Assembly (NCBI GenBank): GCA_009767595.1
Contig: VSDK01010480.1
Coordinates: 946,855-1,010,854, forward strand
Source of the DNA: Symbiodinium kawagutii
Lineage: Eukaryota; Sar; Dinophyceae; Suessiales; Symbiodiniaceae
Length of the DNA: 64,000 nt
Direction of reading: 5' to 3'
Positions 19,459 through 32,632 of the stretch are shown one piece after another. The notes under the pieces were generated by a model. It worked only from the letters and a program-made list of their open reading frames with translations. It made no database searches and was not told the DNA's origin. Numbering within the stretch: the first letter of the stretch is position 1; each line of letters starts with the position of its first letter. A program made the position numbers and the translations under genes.

Positions 19459-22400
19459 GAAAACCGCAGCTCTCCCAACTTTGGAAATTGCTGTAGTTTG
19501 GTTTGGATGGGTTCGATGGGTTGATTTGGGCTCATCTTAGGTTTCAGGGATGGGGTGTGGTTGTATCACTCTGCTCGGAAATGAGGAGAGTGGTGCCGGC
19601 AGTTGGCCAAGTATACTTGTAACAACTATGGCAGGTATATAACTTGATGAATCATCTACCATGTCGGACACGATCCCCTGGAAATAGGAAAAGCCCTATT
19701 TGATAATTACATGGTACGAGTACTGGCAGGTCATAATAGCTTTGAATGATTGGGAGGGTATCAGTTGGACCTTGCTGCCGTTGAACAGCAGTGGAGACGA
19801 ACAAGCTCAACAAAGAGCAAATTGTTGGTTGGTTTGTCAGCTTGGAATACCACTAAAAAATATAAGGCGGAAACCCAGGTTGCCATCTCATCTGCGACCA
19901 GTGTATATTTCTGTGTTGTTGCTGTTGTTCTTTTTCTTATTCTTCTTTTGGTTCTTGTGGATCTGGTGGTTGTTCGCTGTGGTTCTTGTTCTGATAGTTG
20001 ATGTCTTTGTCGGATTACCCCTCTCTTGCGCATTCTTTGGTTAGGTCAAACTGTTACGGTTGGCTATTGCTGATAATCCAATCCCATCACCTTGCCGTAC
20101 TAAATCTGTGTAAGAATAATTCTATACGTAACATTTACAAACATAATTCTACCATGGTACAAACAGGTATAGCCAACCTTGGCCAATACAATCAATCTCA
20201 CAAATACATAATGACTACAAATCAAAAATCAATCACTACTGAGCATACTACCGTTGCCAAAAAGATTCATGCTTAGATGAGCCTTGAGCCTTGGCATCAC
20301 CACCATACACCACGATCCACCACGATCCACCACCCAACGTGGTCAGCATCTGCAGCTTTTTGCGGGTCTCGCTTCCACCTAAACGTGACGAGCGCAACGT
20401 GGCTCCTCTGTGCCCTTCAGGCGAGGGCCGTCATCGCTGGGACCTTTCGGGTGGGGACCAGATTTGGGCGGTTCTGAAAGTAGGGAGACACAAAATGTGG
20501 TTGGTTTGTTACTTTAAATGGTTGCTAGTGGATGATGTGGACCCCTATTTTGAGAAACCAGCGTTTCTTCTGTGATCAGTTTTTTTGAGTTGATTCATCA
20601 ACCAGCATCAACCAGTACCAGAGGGAAGCAGCAAAAAGACTGTTGGGTATCTGCTATCGTCATCAACTATGGTTGACCCACATGGTCATCATCATCGTTA
20701 CCCTTGTTGCTTGTTGCTTGTGTCCTCATTATTATGTGTTGCACATATATATACATATTTCTCCATTTATATACATATACGGACAATTACCATTGGACTG
20801 GTTCATCATAACCACTCATCAAGGACACCGGAGTGCCGATCAGCTATTCGGAAAATCCATCTGTAAGTTGATTGGCCGATCATTCGCAGTTACGAACCAT
20901 CATTAGTCAGTGACCGACTTACTGATTGTTGTTGGCCATTCATCTGCCATGAATTGCCAGCATGAACGATGGCCAACTTGGCCAAGCCAACTCAGACCTG
21001 TTCCGCCACTGATGTTGCTTACCCATCCCAGCGACGCTGCAGGTTAAACAAGTGTAGCTTTGGCCGGATCAGTGGAGGAGTCGTCGTTCAATCATGTCAG
21101 AGGATGAGAAAAGCTTTTAATAAGACCATTTCGGTAACAGACCGCCCCCAATTTTGAGCTCGCAAAAAAGGTACCAGCTTTCACCAGCTACTTCTCTCAA
21201 TCTTGGTTGTGATGGTCAAGGAGAGAATGGTTGGCGCCCACCATGAACTAATTACTATGAATCATTATGAAATATCATTCATCCAACCCTAACTCCCGAA
21301 ATCCGAACTCAAACTGGCACAGTCTTCTTCCAGCATTCGGGTGCAATATCTTCACCAGCCGACCAGCCCCATTTCTGTTGGAACTTGTAATCATTGGATG
21401 TCATTGGTCACTGCAAACATTGTTCCACAGCGCTGCGAGTCCGAAAATGGACCCGATGATCGTAAGCAAGTTCGCCAACGGTACAGCCCATGATTTTCTT
21501 CGGAGCGTTGGACCTGTGAATTCTTCCGTATGGTTGTTGATTATCTCACACTTGATGCCATGTTTTGTTACCCTATGATGCTTGACGATTGATCATTGCT
21601 GATGGTCAATGATGCTTAATAGAGGTTGGTTCATGATTCCTTAATGGTTATTCAATGGTTAATCTGTGGGTCTTTTCCTATTTGTCACCTCATGCGTATC
21701 CTAATGGCTAGTAAATGTGATGGTTATTCATAGCTAGTCAGTTAATCATTAGCTCATAAGTGATCCTTAAACCTATTGGTTGACTATTGCTTTGTCAGGA
21801 TTGTCAACCACCAGCCGTTCAAGTAGCGAAATCTGCCAGCTGATTCAGCGCACACAAAATCCCTATGCTACTCCTTGCGAGGAAACCAACATCCCCCGCC
21901 CCCCACGAAAAACAAAAAATACAAGGGTTCCCACCTTTCACATAAACATTTATCATCTCTGACTATCATCATCAACGATTTGCTACAGGCATCGTCCAGC
22001 TTGCCCATGAGTCGCTCCTGTGTTTCTGGGGACTCCTGGTAAAGAAGGCAAGGATACTCGCCACATAGGATGCTCGTGGAAGAACCTCTGGACATACTTG
22101 GCTTATCTTGGCTTCTCACCACCAATCACTGCGAAGCTGCACATTGAAATCACGACAAAAAATGACAGCCGTCGATGCCAGCAGCTCACCTTGAAAGTAA
22201 GAACAAGTGGACAGTCAGTTGCATGTCTTGAACAATTCTCGAGCACACATTCGCTGTATGTTGGGCCACTTGAGTTAACACCAGAAATCTTCGACCACAC
22301 TATTGTCGCTCAATTTGTGGACCTAAGATTTGGCCAGAATCATAAATGTCGATCGGAAAACCGATCACTGGAACGGATCACCAGCGGTGGTTGGTGGTTG

Positions 22401-25236
22401 AACCAACCTTGAAATCGTCATTTCAGACATCCCATGGTTCATCTGGTAGCAACCAACAGTTGTGGTTTCAGGGGTTACCTGCTCACCCTTGACTTCATCT
22501 GATTGGTAAACACGACCAACCAACGCCTATGATGAGCTTGATACCTCTGCTTATTCTGAACTTATGGCTAGTTGTCACTGAATATCAGGCACACACCAGG
22601 TTGGTATGTTCCACCATGAAGCATTCACCATCATTTACCATCATTCACCATGATTAACTTCATTAACCATCATTCACCGTCGTCATTACCATCATCAAAC
22701 ATCATTCACCATCATTCACCATCATTAACCATCAACCAAGCAGCATGAATCATTCATCCACCAGCTTCTTACCCATCATGATTGACTATCCATTCACCAT
22801 CATGAGATACTGTCAACCACCACTATCCACCACATCAACCACTATCAACCACCATCATGATAACCATGATGAACCACTATCAACCAACCACTATCAACCA
22901 ACCACTATCAACCAACCACTATCAACCAAGATGAACCACCACCATTGCCAACCACCATTGACATCTTCGCAGTTGCGACTGGCTCTTGGCATTGCCGGCT
23001 GCATGGAGTTGTCTTGAGACAACTTCCGTTCTCGGGACGTCCGGCACTCCGACAGGCGATTCAGATATAGCTGGTGGCTGGGGGCTAGTGGTGGCTGGTC
23101 CATTAGCCTTAGATACTCCCAAATCAACATGCTGTCTGTATCTGGTTGGTTCTCTTTCTCTAATAACTATAAATACTATCAAATAAATCAGGGTAAGATT
23201 GGTTGACCATCGATACACTTGAGTACCCATAGAGACTAGATGACTCCTAACCACACCAATCGACTGGTTATTGGTTGATATCCATGGTTGCTGCAAGCTC
23301 CTAGGTCAGCTGCCCCAGAGGCCTGGCCCAGAGATCAACAATGATCTGCAATCATCAGCAACGATAACCAATAACCATTATCAATAACCATATCAATAAG
23401 CAATATCAATAACCAATAACCATTATCAATAGCATCATTAACCAATATCAATAGCCAATATCAATGACCATTGTCAATAACCATTGTCAAGCAGTGATTA
23501 TCAATCAATCTGCATTCATAATTTGTTACTGATTCATAACCATTGTCAGCATTGTCAATAACCAATAGCAGCAATAAAGGTGATTGATCATGCGTATTGA
23601 TAATTGATGGTTGTTGAATGGCCGATAATGGTAATGGTTTTTGAATGGTGATAACCAATAATCATTACCAATAATAATCACTATGACTGGCTATTGATCA
23701 TGGTTATCACTGGTTATCAAACACGAGTTGTTATTGAATGCTTGTTTGGCATTGGTTATGAGGTGATAATCACGAGCGGTTGCAAAGGTTATCCCTCATG
23801 GTGGCCACTCTTGAAAACCGTTGATAATATCAGCAATCCTTAATCACTATCAATGGTGAGTACCCACTTTTTACCATCATGAAATATCTTTGACAATCGT
23901 CAATCAAACTAAACACCTTCACTATCAGTTGGTTAGACCGCTCCTGGCCTCGCTCCCTCCCAAACAACAGCCAGTAATTATCAAACATTAATAACCATCG
24001 TGAAATCTCTTTGGTATCATGGCTCTTTGCCATCATGAACATGGATATCGCCAGTGCAAACAAATGTTCCAGTATCAAACATCAAAACCTATGACTTCAC
24101 CATCCTTAACATTCCTTAACCACCACTGGCCATGGCTGTTGTTTTCTACTTTTGCGATCTCCGGAGATGCCACCGACACCCTGGCTATGGCCTCCGCCCG
24201 GCCTGGGTAGCGGCGTTGAGCTGATGAAATGGCCGGTGTTGATAGCCAGTAACTAGTGATTGTCTGATTATAATGGCTTGGGCCTGTTGTGAAGATTCAT
24301 GATTATAATTCTGGTTGCTTTTTTAATATTCAATGATATGGTTATCGTGGTTATGATGATTATAGTGATTATGGTGTTTGCCAGTACTTCAAAGATAATC
24401 ATTGATGATGGCTGTGAACAATACCATGAACGACTACGTTTAACCAGACTCAACCAGGATGACATGAATGAAATGACTACTAAAGTGAAAAGTAGTTTTT
24501 TCAATGAAGTATTGTAATAATCCCCGATGGGACAACCCACCAGAAACCGTAGTGGCACTATGGATGAGCCATCGAACCCGGTGAATTGAATTCCCATGAT
24601 GGCAATCAGGAGCACCCAGGAATCAGGAGCATCATCCATCATGGAGTGTAGCAACCAGTCAGCTGCGGGAGGCTCATGATGGCGAGGTCATAACCAACCA
24701 CTTGCCGTGCGTCAGGGGTTGGTGGCACAGCATGTGGCCGGCCACCAGGTGATCTCACAGATTGATTACTGGAGGGTTGACATAGCCATGTCAACTCAAT
24801 GATCGAAGTTCTTTTGATCAATAGCCATTCCCAGCATTTAAAGTAAACAACTTAGATAGGAAACAGCCATTTCCAGTTAGAACAATCATGAATCAATCAA
24901 CTACGGTAACACTAATTCTTCTGTTTGAACGGCTCCATTGGATTGCAACGTGATACATATATATATATATATATAATGGTGGCTGGTGGCACCCAGGAGG
25001 CACAGTATGATACCACGGGTAAACCAATAGTGTATATATATATATGTATATATATGGTATGGGGATTTGTCAACTACTAGTACATAGTCATAATTCATTC
25101 ACAATTGTCTGCTCATGGTTGGTTTGTCCTGCTACTCATCGATGGTCAATGATCAATACATGGCAACCATGACCAATGCACCTGGGACACCCCGAAGATA
25201 TGCACCCACCAACCTCCCATGCCGCCGAGCCTTCAC
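19459..25236. other. Long repeat-rich stretch with a few weak exon candidates
   Basis: Mainly intronic repeat text. Weak GC-rich candidates, all ambiguous in frame or strand: 20365-20470; 21027-21090 (minus, ends RRWDG then GTAAGC); 21418-21520 (minus, one frame with a hydrophobic helix, ANLLTIIGSIFGLAALW); 22975-23060; 24135-24210 (minus, EAIARVSVASPEIAKVE). 22613-22735 is a CACCATCATT array. (TA)n runs occur at ~24955 and ~25033. Confidence 0.4.
22613..22735. repeat. 10-bp tandem repeat, ACCATCATTC
   Basis: Imperfect decamers on the plus strand, the complement of the word that dominates 16.5-16.7 kb. A second cluster at 22870-22930 has CAACCACTATCAAC units. Confidence 0.8.
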
Positions 25237-25335
25237 GCGAAGGCAGTGGGCACGCGCCGCAGGCTGCGGTACACGCTCGCGAAGAGGTTTTCGAGCCCTG
25301 ACGCTGGCGCTGTCTGTGGCCCCTTCGATGGCTTC
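25237..25335 (-). CDS. EF-hand protein gene, putative downstream exon
   Basis: Acceptor CAGCCAG|GAAGCC and donor CTTCGC|GTGAAG enclose exactly 33 codons (phase 0-0), reading EAIEGATDSASVRARKPLRE and onward. It follows in frame from the 27088-27182 exon. Arg-rich; no domain recognised. Confidence 0.45.
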
Positions 25336-27087
25336 CTGGCTGTGGTCGCATCTATGAAACCATCGAATAAGCATCCGTTAACCATCAAATAAGATATGGT
25401 TAACCATCAATTACCCAGTACCCTAAACTTGGTCTAGCCTCCTGGAAACTGAGTGCACAAGACCAGACCCTACAAATCGGGTATCCCGGATGCCGAAACT
25501 TGTCTTCCAAGCCCAACTGGGAGGTGCGCTGTTGGTTTCAAGGAGTGGAAATTGGTGGTGATTATCCCCTGCAGTGAAGCACTATGAACCTATCAACCAC
25601 TATTAACCACTACTTAGCACCATTAACCATAGAAAATCACATGTGTTCCCCCATAAAAGCAGATGGTCGTTGTTGAGCAAATGACGGATGGATTCATGGG
25701 ACAACCATCATTACAATCAGTCTTTGGTGAAAAACTGTGGGCTATCAAATTTCGTATAACTGCGGGTTGATCTTATAATTACCTTAGGGTTGATGATTTG
25801 TCCAATGTGCCCCAAGCTCACATGATTTCATGGATTCTATTGGTTTCTATTGATCCCATTACACGGCCCCTAGTCCCGAGGTACGACCCCACATATCTTT
25901 GGCATCGGGTTCGTTGATGTAGTGATCATGGCAAGCTCGGAACCCACCGTGCCTCCCAGTGGTGTGAACCACTGGTAGTTGTTGGGGTATCGGCCGCCAT
26001 CCAGCAGTATCCAACCATGACCAACTTTACTGAGTTCATGAATCATAGTGAAGAATGGTTGATAATGGTTGACCTTATGCTCAATGACTGGACCATGGTT
26101 GTTGTTTAGCATAAGCTTGTTGAATCACTGTTGACTATTACTTGATCATGGTGAATCTTGGCCAATGAAGGTTGCTGTTAAATACCCCAAGGTGTTCCAA
26201 CCACTATCATGCACCTTTTTCTGACCATCCAAACATGTGCACTACCTACCCGATTTTGCTAGAAATGATAACCCCTTTGATAATGCATGAACGGAGCCCC
26301 ATCTACTTGAAGGTTAAACCAGCTTTCCTCTGCGTAGATGTTCAACCATCAAAGAGCCCAGTGATGTTTGTCTCAACATTTTATCTGGTTGGTGGTTTCA
26401 ACGCCTATATATTCAAAATATGCTCGTTAGCCAACCAACCATCTCAGAGTCATTGGATAAAATCAAAAAAATGTCAATCAAACCACCAACCAGCTATTGT
26501 TGGTTCTTGTCCCCTACTGTCAACCACTCTTAACCATGGTTTTGACTTTGAAGCGGACTGCTCTGTTTGCTATGAAAGGCATCAGCTCAGCGTATGCCCT
26601 CCACAAAAGTAAGAAAACACTGGCCAACATAGCTAGACTATTAACCATGGTTAACCAGAGAAAAAATCCTGATCGCCCCAGGTGAACAACTGTTCGGCCA
26701 GGTGATTCAGCAGCTCCACCATATAAACCAAATCGAGGGAATCATCGCGCGGTGGTGGCCATCTACCCACACTTGCGGGAAAAAGACGCTACCATATCCC
26801 ATCCATTCACCCCTTCCCAGCTCTCGATTACTCACACCCTAATCTCGTGCTTGTGGGTTGACTAGGGCGTTTCTCAAAACAGCGCCCCCGCTTAAAATCC
26901 AATATCAGCCACTTTTGGATTTCTCCTATGTTGAACAACACGCACTATGGTAGCCACTAGGGTAGCCAGATCTTAAGAGCAACACATGTTCCCCTGGTCA
27001 TGGTTATCAGCCAGGTTTTTACATATCTAAAACATATTCAAAAAATCTGAATGGTTATCAGCAGTCTCATCAAATCTCCATCTTGAC

Positions 27088-27182
27088 CCCAGTGGTGGCG
27101 CCTTGATTGCTGTCGCCACTGCCATAGGATTGCGACCAAAACCTGGGCAGATTTCTGAGCTGCGCAATGGGGACATCAACTG
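27088..27182 (-). CDS. EF-hand protein gene, putative exon
   Basis: Acceptor ACTCACAG|CA and donor ACTGGG|GTCAAG. Two nt plus 31 codons read VDVPIAQLRNLPRFWSQSYG and onward. The one-nt overhang of the EF-hand exon at 28435 plus these two nt complete a codon, so the join is in frame. Confidence 0.5.
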
Positions 27183-27881
27183 CTGTGAGTAGTTTGTGAA
27201 GTAATTGATGGTCTACGATTGTAAATTGATGGTTCATCGATAGTTGATGGTGGTTCATTGATGGTTGATTGCTTGACTTCTGAAGTCCTGACTAGGTCAA
27301 TCCGAACATAAATCAGACTGATTGATTTCTGTTACCCTTAGCTCCTGGCCTCAGCAGTTGCTCAAAACATTGGGCAACACAGAAATGTATCACACTTATC
27401 CAATGTTACCTCTAGGTATGTGGTGCTATGTGATTTACAACAATAAATTAGTATGAAATGTAATCTCCACAGAAAATACTGAGTATGTAACACAGTAATT
27501 ATGTATGTGTTGATCAGTGTGGATGAACCACCTATTACCAACACATCATGGAGAATCAAAATGTACCATGCCGGGGAAAATGAACCCTGTTGTATGCCAG
27601 ATCCCGCGGCGCCGCAGCGTCATGCATATGCCACCAAATTCAATGGCGCTACGGGTCAAACTTATCAGTGGTCAAACACAATTATCATTTACAATAAGTT
27701 ACTATGATAACTACATCAGTCATTTATGACGTTATTATCAGAATAAAGATTGCTACTGTTGACTCTATAGATTTCGTACATCAACAGCTACAGGGTATAG
27801 CTATGGTTGGAGTTCCCAGTAGTGAATCCAATTACTCTGTGCATCTTGGAACAGCCACAGGTTTATGGTTTGGACTGCCAT

Positions 27882-27988
27882 ATGGTGGTTTCTCAAAATA
27901 GGGGTACCCCCAGTTATCATCCTATGTTAAATCATTGTTTATTAATGAACCAACCATTTTGGGGGCCCTGTTTTGAGAAACCATCATA
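27882..27988. mobile_element. ~107-bp inverted-repeat element, copy 2 (best preserved)
   Basis: Left end ATGGTGGTTTCTCAAAATAG followed by GGGTACCCCC; right end, reverse complemented, ATGATGGTTTCTCAAAACAG followed by GGCCCCC. About 75 bp lie between the first ~16-bp arms. Flanking TAT/ATA may be remnants of a short target duplication. Confidence 0.75.
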
Positions 27989-28434
27989 TCATAAGGCCAA
28001 GGAGATTGGCCATTCTCGACCCTGTTGCAACCTCTGAAAATGCTGGAACCTCTTTGATGTTTCCAGCCTATTGAAGCATTGTTTGGAGGATTTTTTGGGG
28101 TACTCCCTCGCCCTCAGAACAGTCTGGCAAGTTTTTTTTTTCCGGTAGATGGTTTACTAGTAGATTGATGACCCTTGCAAATGCTGGCTTTGCTGTTCTT
28201 CTTCATGTGTTCTCAGAACTCATCAACAGAGACTCGCTATCTTTAGCTACTATCCAAGTGACTATTGAACAGTATTGACAGAGTTTTTTCCCGATAGTGT
28301 GCATCATAAAATCAATGATTGATTGGCATTTTAGCCACTATTGACTAAGAAGGTTCTTCAACAATTATCCAAAGCAGATATTAACCATAACAGGTGGATA
28401 ACAACTTTAGCCACTATTGAAAACAGTTACCCAC

Positions 28435-28498
28435 CTGTTTCAATGGCAAGGCACACGCAGAACTCTTCGAAGTCCACTTCGCCGTCGTGGTTCGTATC
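28435..28498 (-). CDS. EF-hand exon (second calcium-binding loop)
   Basis: The minus strand reads DTNHDGEVDFEEFCVCLAIE. The first twelve residues are a canonical EF-hand loop, with D, N, D, G and final E in the coordinating positions. The donor ACAG|GTGGGT is strong; the acceptor is CCAAG|GAT (phase 0) or GTGCAG 14 nt upstream. The helix before the loop must come from an upstream exon that I have not identified with certainty. Confidence 0.65.
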
Positions 28499-29119
28499 CT
28501 TGGCCGTTGAAACTGCACAGCGGGCCGGGCAGTGGACCCTGGGACCCTTATATGCCTCCGGAGCTTCAAACAGGTCACGAATTCAAGATCAGGAAACAAG
28601 AGCTGACGAGAAAATTCACAAGAAACCCTGGAACCATCAGTTCTGGGTTCCTGTGGATCTCCAAGGTCGATAAATGGTTACCCCTGAGCCATTGATGTGG
28701 CATCCAATTGTGGTGATGGATCCAGTGAAATTGTGGGAAATCCGAACAGCTTGATCATCCCCATCTACAAGTGATCTCTGCAACAGCTGATGGGGTGCGT
28801 ATCCAAAGGTCCCAAGAATTCTGTATCTTTACATCTGTTAGTGACTAGTGTTCAGTACTCAATGGTTGATCTGGTTATATGGTCCTGATTAATCCTGGCT
28901 AATCCTATTAGCTAATGATTTCTGTAATCAAATTCCATCATTTTAACATCCATCATGCGTGATAAGAGGCCAGTAGCAACCACAACTTCACGAGATTAAT
29001 AACCATGGTTTACTACTTGAATTTCCAAGCAAATTACAAATACCCATCATGCCAAACACCCATTTCAGGATACCCATCATCCACCAAAAAACAAGTCTGT
29101 CCAAGTCCACTTCACTCAC

Positions 29120-29221
29120 TGAACGCAACGGCAGCAGTGTGCTGTTGTTCCAAGTGACTGCCATCAGGAAGAGGTTGGCCACCTCAGCCCGGAAGCTGAT
29201 CCCAGTTGCACAGAAAGGACC
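29120..29221 (-). CDS. Putative exon, possibly of the EF-hand gene
   Basis: Acceptor TTCCAG|GGTCCT and a perfect donor TTCA|GTGAGT enclose exactly 34 codons (phase 0-0), containing ISFRAEVANLFLMAVTWNNS. Phase fits both neighbouring EF-hand exons, but the sequence does not resemble an EF-hand linker, so its membership is tentative. Confidence 0.45.
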
Positions 29222-30161
29222 CTGGAAGTTTCTGCAGGATTCGGGTTCTTGTTCTTGGTTAAAGAGGTTGATTGGTTTAAAAGGTTGATTTTTATGTTCA
29301 AACTGGTCTTTGGCTTAGCATGTTGATTTCTGGTTAACCAATCGGTTTTTGGTCAAACAGGGCAATCCGACTAAGTTGGTTGGTTAACAGGTTGATTGAT
29401 AAGTTGGACAATTGGTTTGTTCTGGGTTGACAAGCTGGTATAGAAGTTTCTTGGGTTGCCATGAAAACCCGAGAAACTATGTTGAAAGTATGACCAGCCA
29501 GGCGAAGTTTGGAAACGTTTTATTGTTAACCACTAACCTTGTTCAGCATGATTGACCACTGTGAACTATGATCTCATCATTAGCTAGATCCACATTGAGT
29601 AAGAAACATGTTTCATGGTGAATCACCGGCTATTCACGGCAACTTGGAGTGCCAGTAGACAGGCAGGTCATATAACCAGCAGGTATCTGAGCATTGGTAA
29701 CCATATGGCCATATGCTTGGTTCCTTACTACAAATGATTGATAAACTGGATGATAACTGGGGAGTCCCCTATTTTAATAAACCACCATATTGGTCTCGTT
29801 GTCGATTATCATCCCGTATTATCAACCACAAGTCAATCACTTTATGAAACCAAATAAAACCACATAAGACGATATAAACCCAGAGAAAAGCCACCGTATC
29901 CAAGACTATCAACCACCACGGGGCATTGCTGGCGCAGCTTCACCTTCAACCTTCGCCAAGGCACGCGGTTCGGTTCCAGCTCCGTCTCTTCCCTGAGCGG
30001 CACCAACCCGCTGCAACTAATGGGGGGGGGACTCTGATGACAAGAGCGGCAAGGACCAGAGTGCACCAAGCTGGTGTACCAGTAAGGTATACCAATATGG
30101 ATCAATACATCAATCAAGCAGGAGCAATACATGCCAACCGTGACCAATGCACTTGGGATAC

Positions 30162-30266
30162 ATGCTTGTTTCTCAAAATAGGGGTGCCCCCAAATCATAG
30201 TGATAGTCATTTGTAGTATTAAACCAACCATTTTTGGGAGGTTCCCTTTTTTGCGAAACCACCATA
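30162..30266. mobile_element. ~107-bp inverted-repeat element, copy 3
   Basis: Starts TGCTTGTTTCTCAAAATAGG and ends CCTTTTTTGCGAAACCACCA. The inner part carries AAACCAACCATTTTTGGGAG, as in copies 2 and 4. Confidence 0.7.
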
Positions 30267-30933
30267 CAGTGTACCAATATGGTGTGCCAATGTGGAGTAC
30301 CAACTGAGTTCTGTTTTGCTTGACGCTGAACAAAAAGAGCCACTGTATACTCCAGTTGCTGGCGTTATACATGAATGACCAATACTATACATATAGCCAC
30401 AGCAGGGGTATAACCATAGTATGTTGAGATAGTTGTTGATACAACCCTGGCAGTATACCAATGAGGCTACCAAGATGGGTATCCGCGACGCTGATCACTG
30501 CTGATTGGAATTCATGGTATAGACTCGTTTTGATTATTATACGGACAAAAATACTAGGTAACACATCATTACATGGGGAACAATACTAGCAGAGTTACAA
30601 CATGACTTGACCGCCGCTATTCCTTATGAGTCATGGCAGGTACTTGGTGTTACACGACCAACAGAAACAAACACAATGACGGGGTACGCCGACAAAATAA
30701 GTAATCGCATTCAACCAACCGAACAACCAAATCAGGCATAAATACCACCACTATAAATTGGCGTATAAGGGGCGATAGGCCGAATAAAAGCAACCAAGCA
30801 TGCAACAGATCAGCACCTGTGTTTGTTGATGTTTGTTGCTAATTATCCCCTGGCAAAAGCCATCTTCAACCAACATTAAAAAAAGACAATTCGAAGAGAA
30901 TGTATTGATCATGTTACTAACATGTCCGAACAC

Positions 30934-31016
30934 TTTTGTGTTGGGTCCAAGGCCAAGATTCGGCAGTTTCAGGAGATCTTTCAAAATCTCCTGAAATTCA
31001 TCGATTTCGATGGCAC
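30934..31016 (-). CDS. EF-hand exon (second half of the first calcium-binding loop)
   Basis: Acceptor CTCCGAG|GT and donor ACAAAA|GTGTTC. Two nt plus 27 codons read AIEIDEFQEILKDLLKLPNL and onward. Joined to the 31830-31887 exon, the boundary codon becomes GGT and the spliced loop reads DTDGSG|AIEIDE, a canonical EF-hand. The following helix is typical of calmodulin-like proteins. Confidence 0.65.
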
Positions 31017-31640
31017 CTCGGAGGCAACTTTAACGACACACGTCATGACGATGTTTGGTGTACGAAATCTGATTTTTCAGAGATTATAGATGTAAAATAA
31101 ACATTGACAAATTGTGTAGCATCACGTTTGGGCGATTCTGATATACCGTGGTTGGCATGGATATTTGCCCAGCCAAAAGATGGAGATCAACATGCCCAAC
31201 AACGACTGCTGGTAAACCAGGGATCACATTGATCACGTGTCACTCAGAAATGCTTGTAGATGATTCCCCTAGGAAGTTGCTGCAAAAACCCTGTGGTTTG
31301 AAGAAGCTGACAAACGATGAACGAGAATTGCAATGCGTTTAGATCGTGCTGGATACCAGTCCATGGCTGGTTCCACTGTATATAATGGTCAAAGGATGCT
31401 GGTCAATGGTTAATGTTGGTAGTTAACCGTAATCAATGGCTAGCCATTAACTGTTCAACCAACCATTAACCGTGATCTGTTGATTACGCATTAGTTCTAC
31501 CACAATTGCATGGTGCCATGTTCAGCCATCAATCGCTGCCAAACTGCCAATGCCACCCACCAAACTGGCTGACCAGCTCGAAAATTTGAGAAACTTGATC
31601 AAATACTTCGCGCTAAAAGATGATCACTAACTACGTGCAC

Positions 31641-31714
31641 TCAAGAGTTGCTTCTTTTAGTGCGATGACCGAACTATGGTCGGTACACTTCGCACTAGAA
31701 GAAGCAACTCTTGA
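31641..31714. other. Near-perfect 25-bp hairpin with a 24-nt loop
   Basis: TCAAGAGTTGCTTCTTTTAG continuing to GTGCGA (31641-31665) pairs with 31690-31714 at 24 of 25 positions. The loop can form a small ACCGA/TCGGT stem of its own. It lies in the putative intron between the first two EF-hand exons. It could be a small-RNA precursor, a miniature transposon or chance; nothing else decides. Confidence 0.7.
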
Positions 31715-31829
31715 GAACTCAAAGTACTACTGGCTGCAAGCCTTAACACATCCCACCGTTGCTTGTGTGCCAAGGGCACACAAAAACATTCCAGATTCTT
31801 TTTTGCAAAGTCAGCTTCGCCCAAGTGAC

Positions 31830-31887
31830 CGCTTCCATCTGTGTCGAACTTATCGAAGGCCTTGCGATAATCGTCCACATCGACGAC
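31830..31887 (-). CDS. EF-hand exon (first half of the first calcium-binding loop)
   Basis: Acceptor ATCGCCAG|GTCGTC and donor GGAAGCG|GTCACT. Nineteen codons plus one nt read VVDVDDYRKAFDKFDTDGS. Splicing to 31016-30934 restores a 12-residue loop starting DTDGSG. If this donor were not used the frame would still give a loop (DTDGSGHLGEAD), but ending in Asp and without the typical following helix. The gene probably encodes a calcium sensor or an EF-hand-regulated enzyme. Confidence 0.7.
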
Positions 31888-32189
31888 CTGGCGATGCTAT
31901 ATAGCGGTGGGCAACTGCTTGATTTATAAACCAGTCAACCAGTTGGTCCTGGGGTCGTAAGAACTTATAAACCCACTTGCTATGAAACTAGAATGTGCAT
32001 TTAGGTTTTCGCAGATTTATCTATTCATACTCATATACTGACATATCATGACATATCTGTCCTTCGTCTTGACAATCAAATATGGTGATTGCACCGCCAT
32101 CGTTCCATGCCCGGTGAGCGCGGCAACTGCATCAGATCACAGCTGGCAGTCCACGACATCCCACGACATCCCACGGAAATCGTCGTCAC

Positions 32190-32262
32190 CTCGAGGCCCA
32201 ACTTCTTCGCCAGTCGGCGAGTTCGATGGTCTTCCTGCGCAGTTCCGGGGCGAGGGAAAGGG
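32190..32262 (-). CDS. Putative exon upstream of the EF-hand exons
   Basis: Pyrimidine-rich acceptor ending GCGAAAG and donor CTCGAG|GTGACG. Two nt plus 23 codons and two nt read LSLAPELRRKTIELADWRRS and onward. May be the 5' part of the EF-hand gene; no domain recognised. Confidence 0.35.
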
Positions 32263-32632
32263 CTTTCGCAACAAGAAAAAGTGAATGGACAGTGGCAGTG
32301 AAAATGCAGGTGGTCATGAATGAAAACGCAGGTGGTCATGAACCATCGATATGGTAGTTATAAAGAAAATGGATGATTAATGCAGAAGTGGTAATATGAT
32401 TCTGGTCCATGAATAATGGCAACCAAACACCTGAAAAAATTTGATGATTAACTAATGGTTTCAATAACCAATCGCCATCTGAAAAACTCGGATTTGACTG
32501 CTATAACAAATGTAGTAAAATTCCCAGACCCTGGTGATGCCAGTGGATTGGCGGTTGATCCGTCCAGTGGATTGGCTGTTGATCTGTTGATGGTTCATGA
32601 TGATAATTGGAATGTAGGTTAGCGCACCCTAG

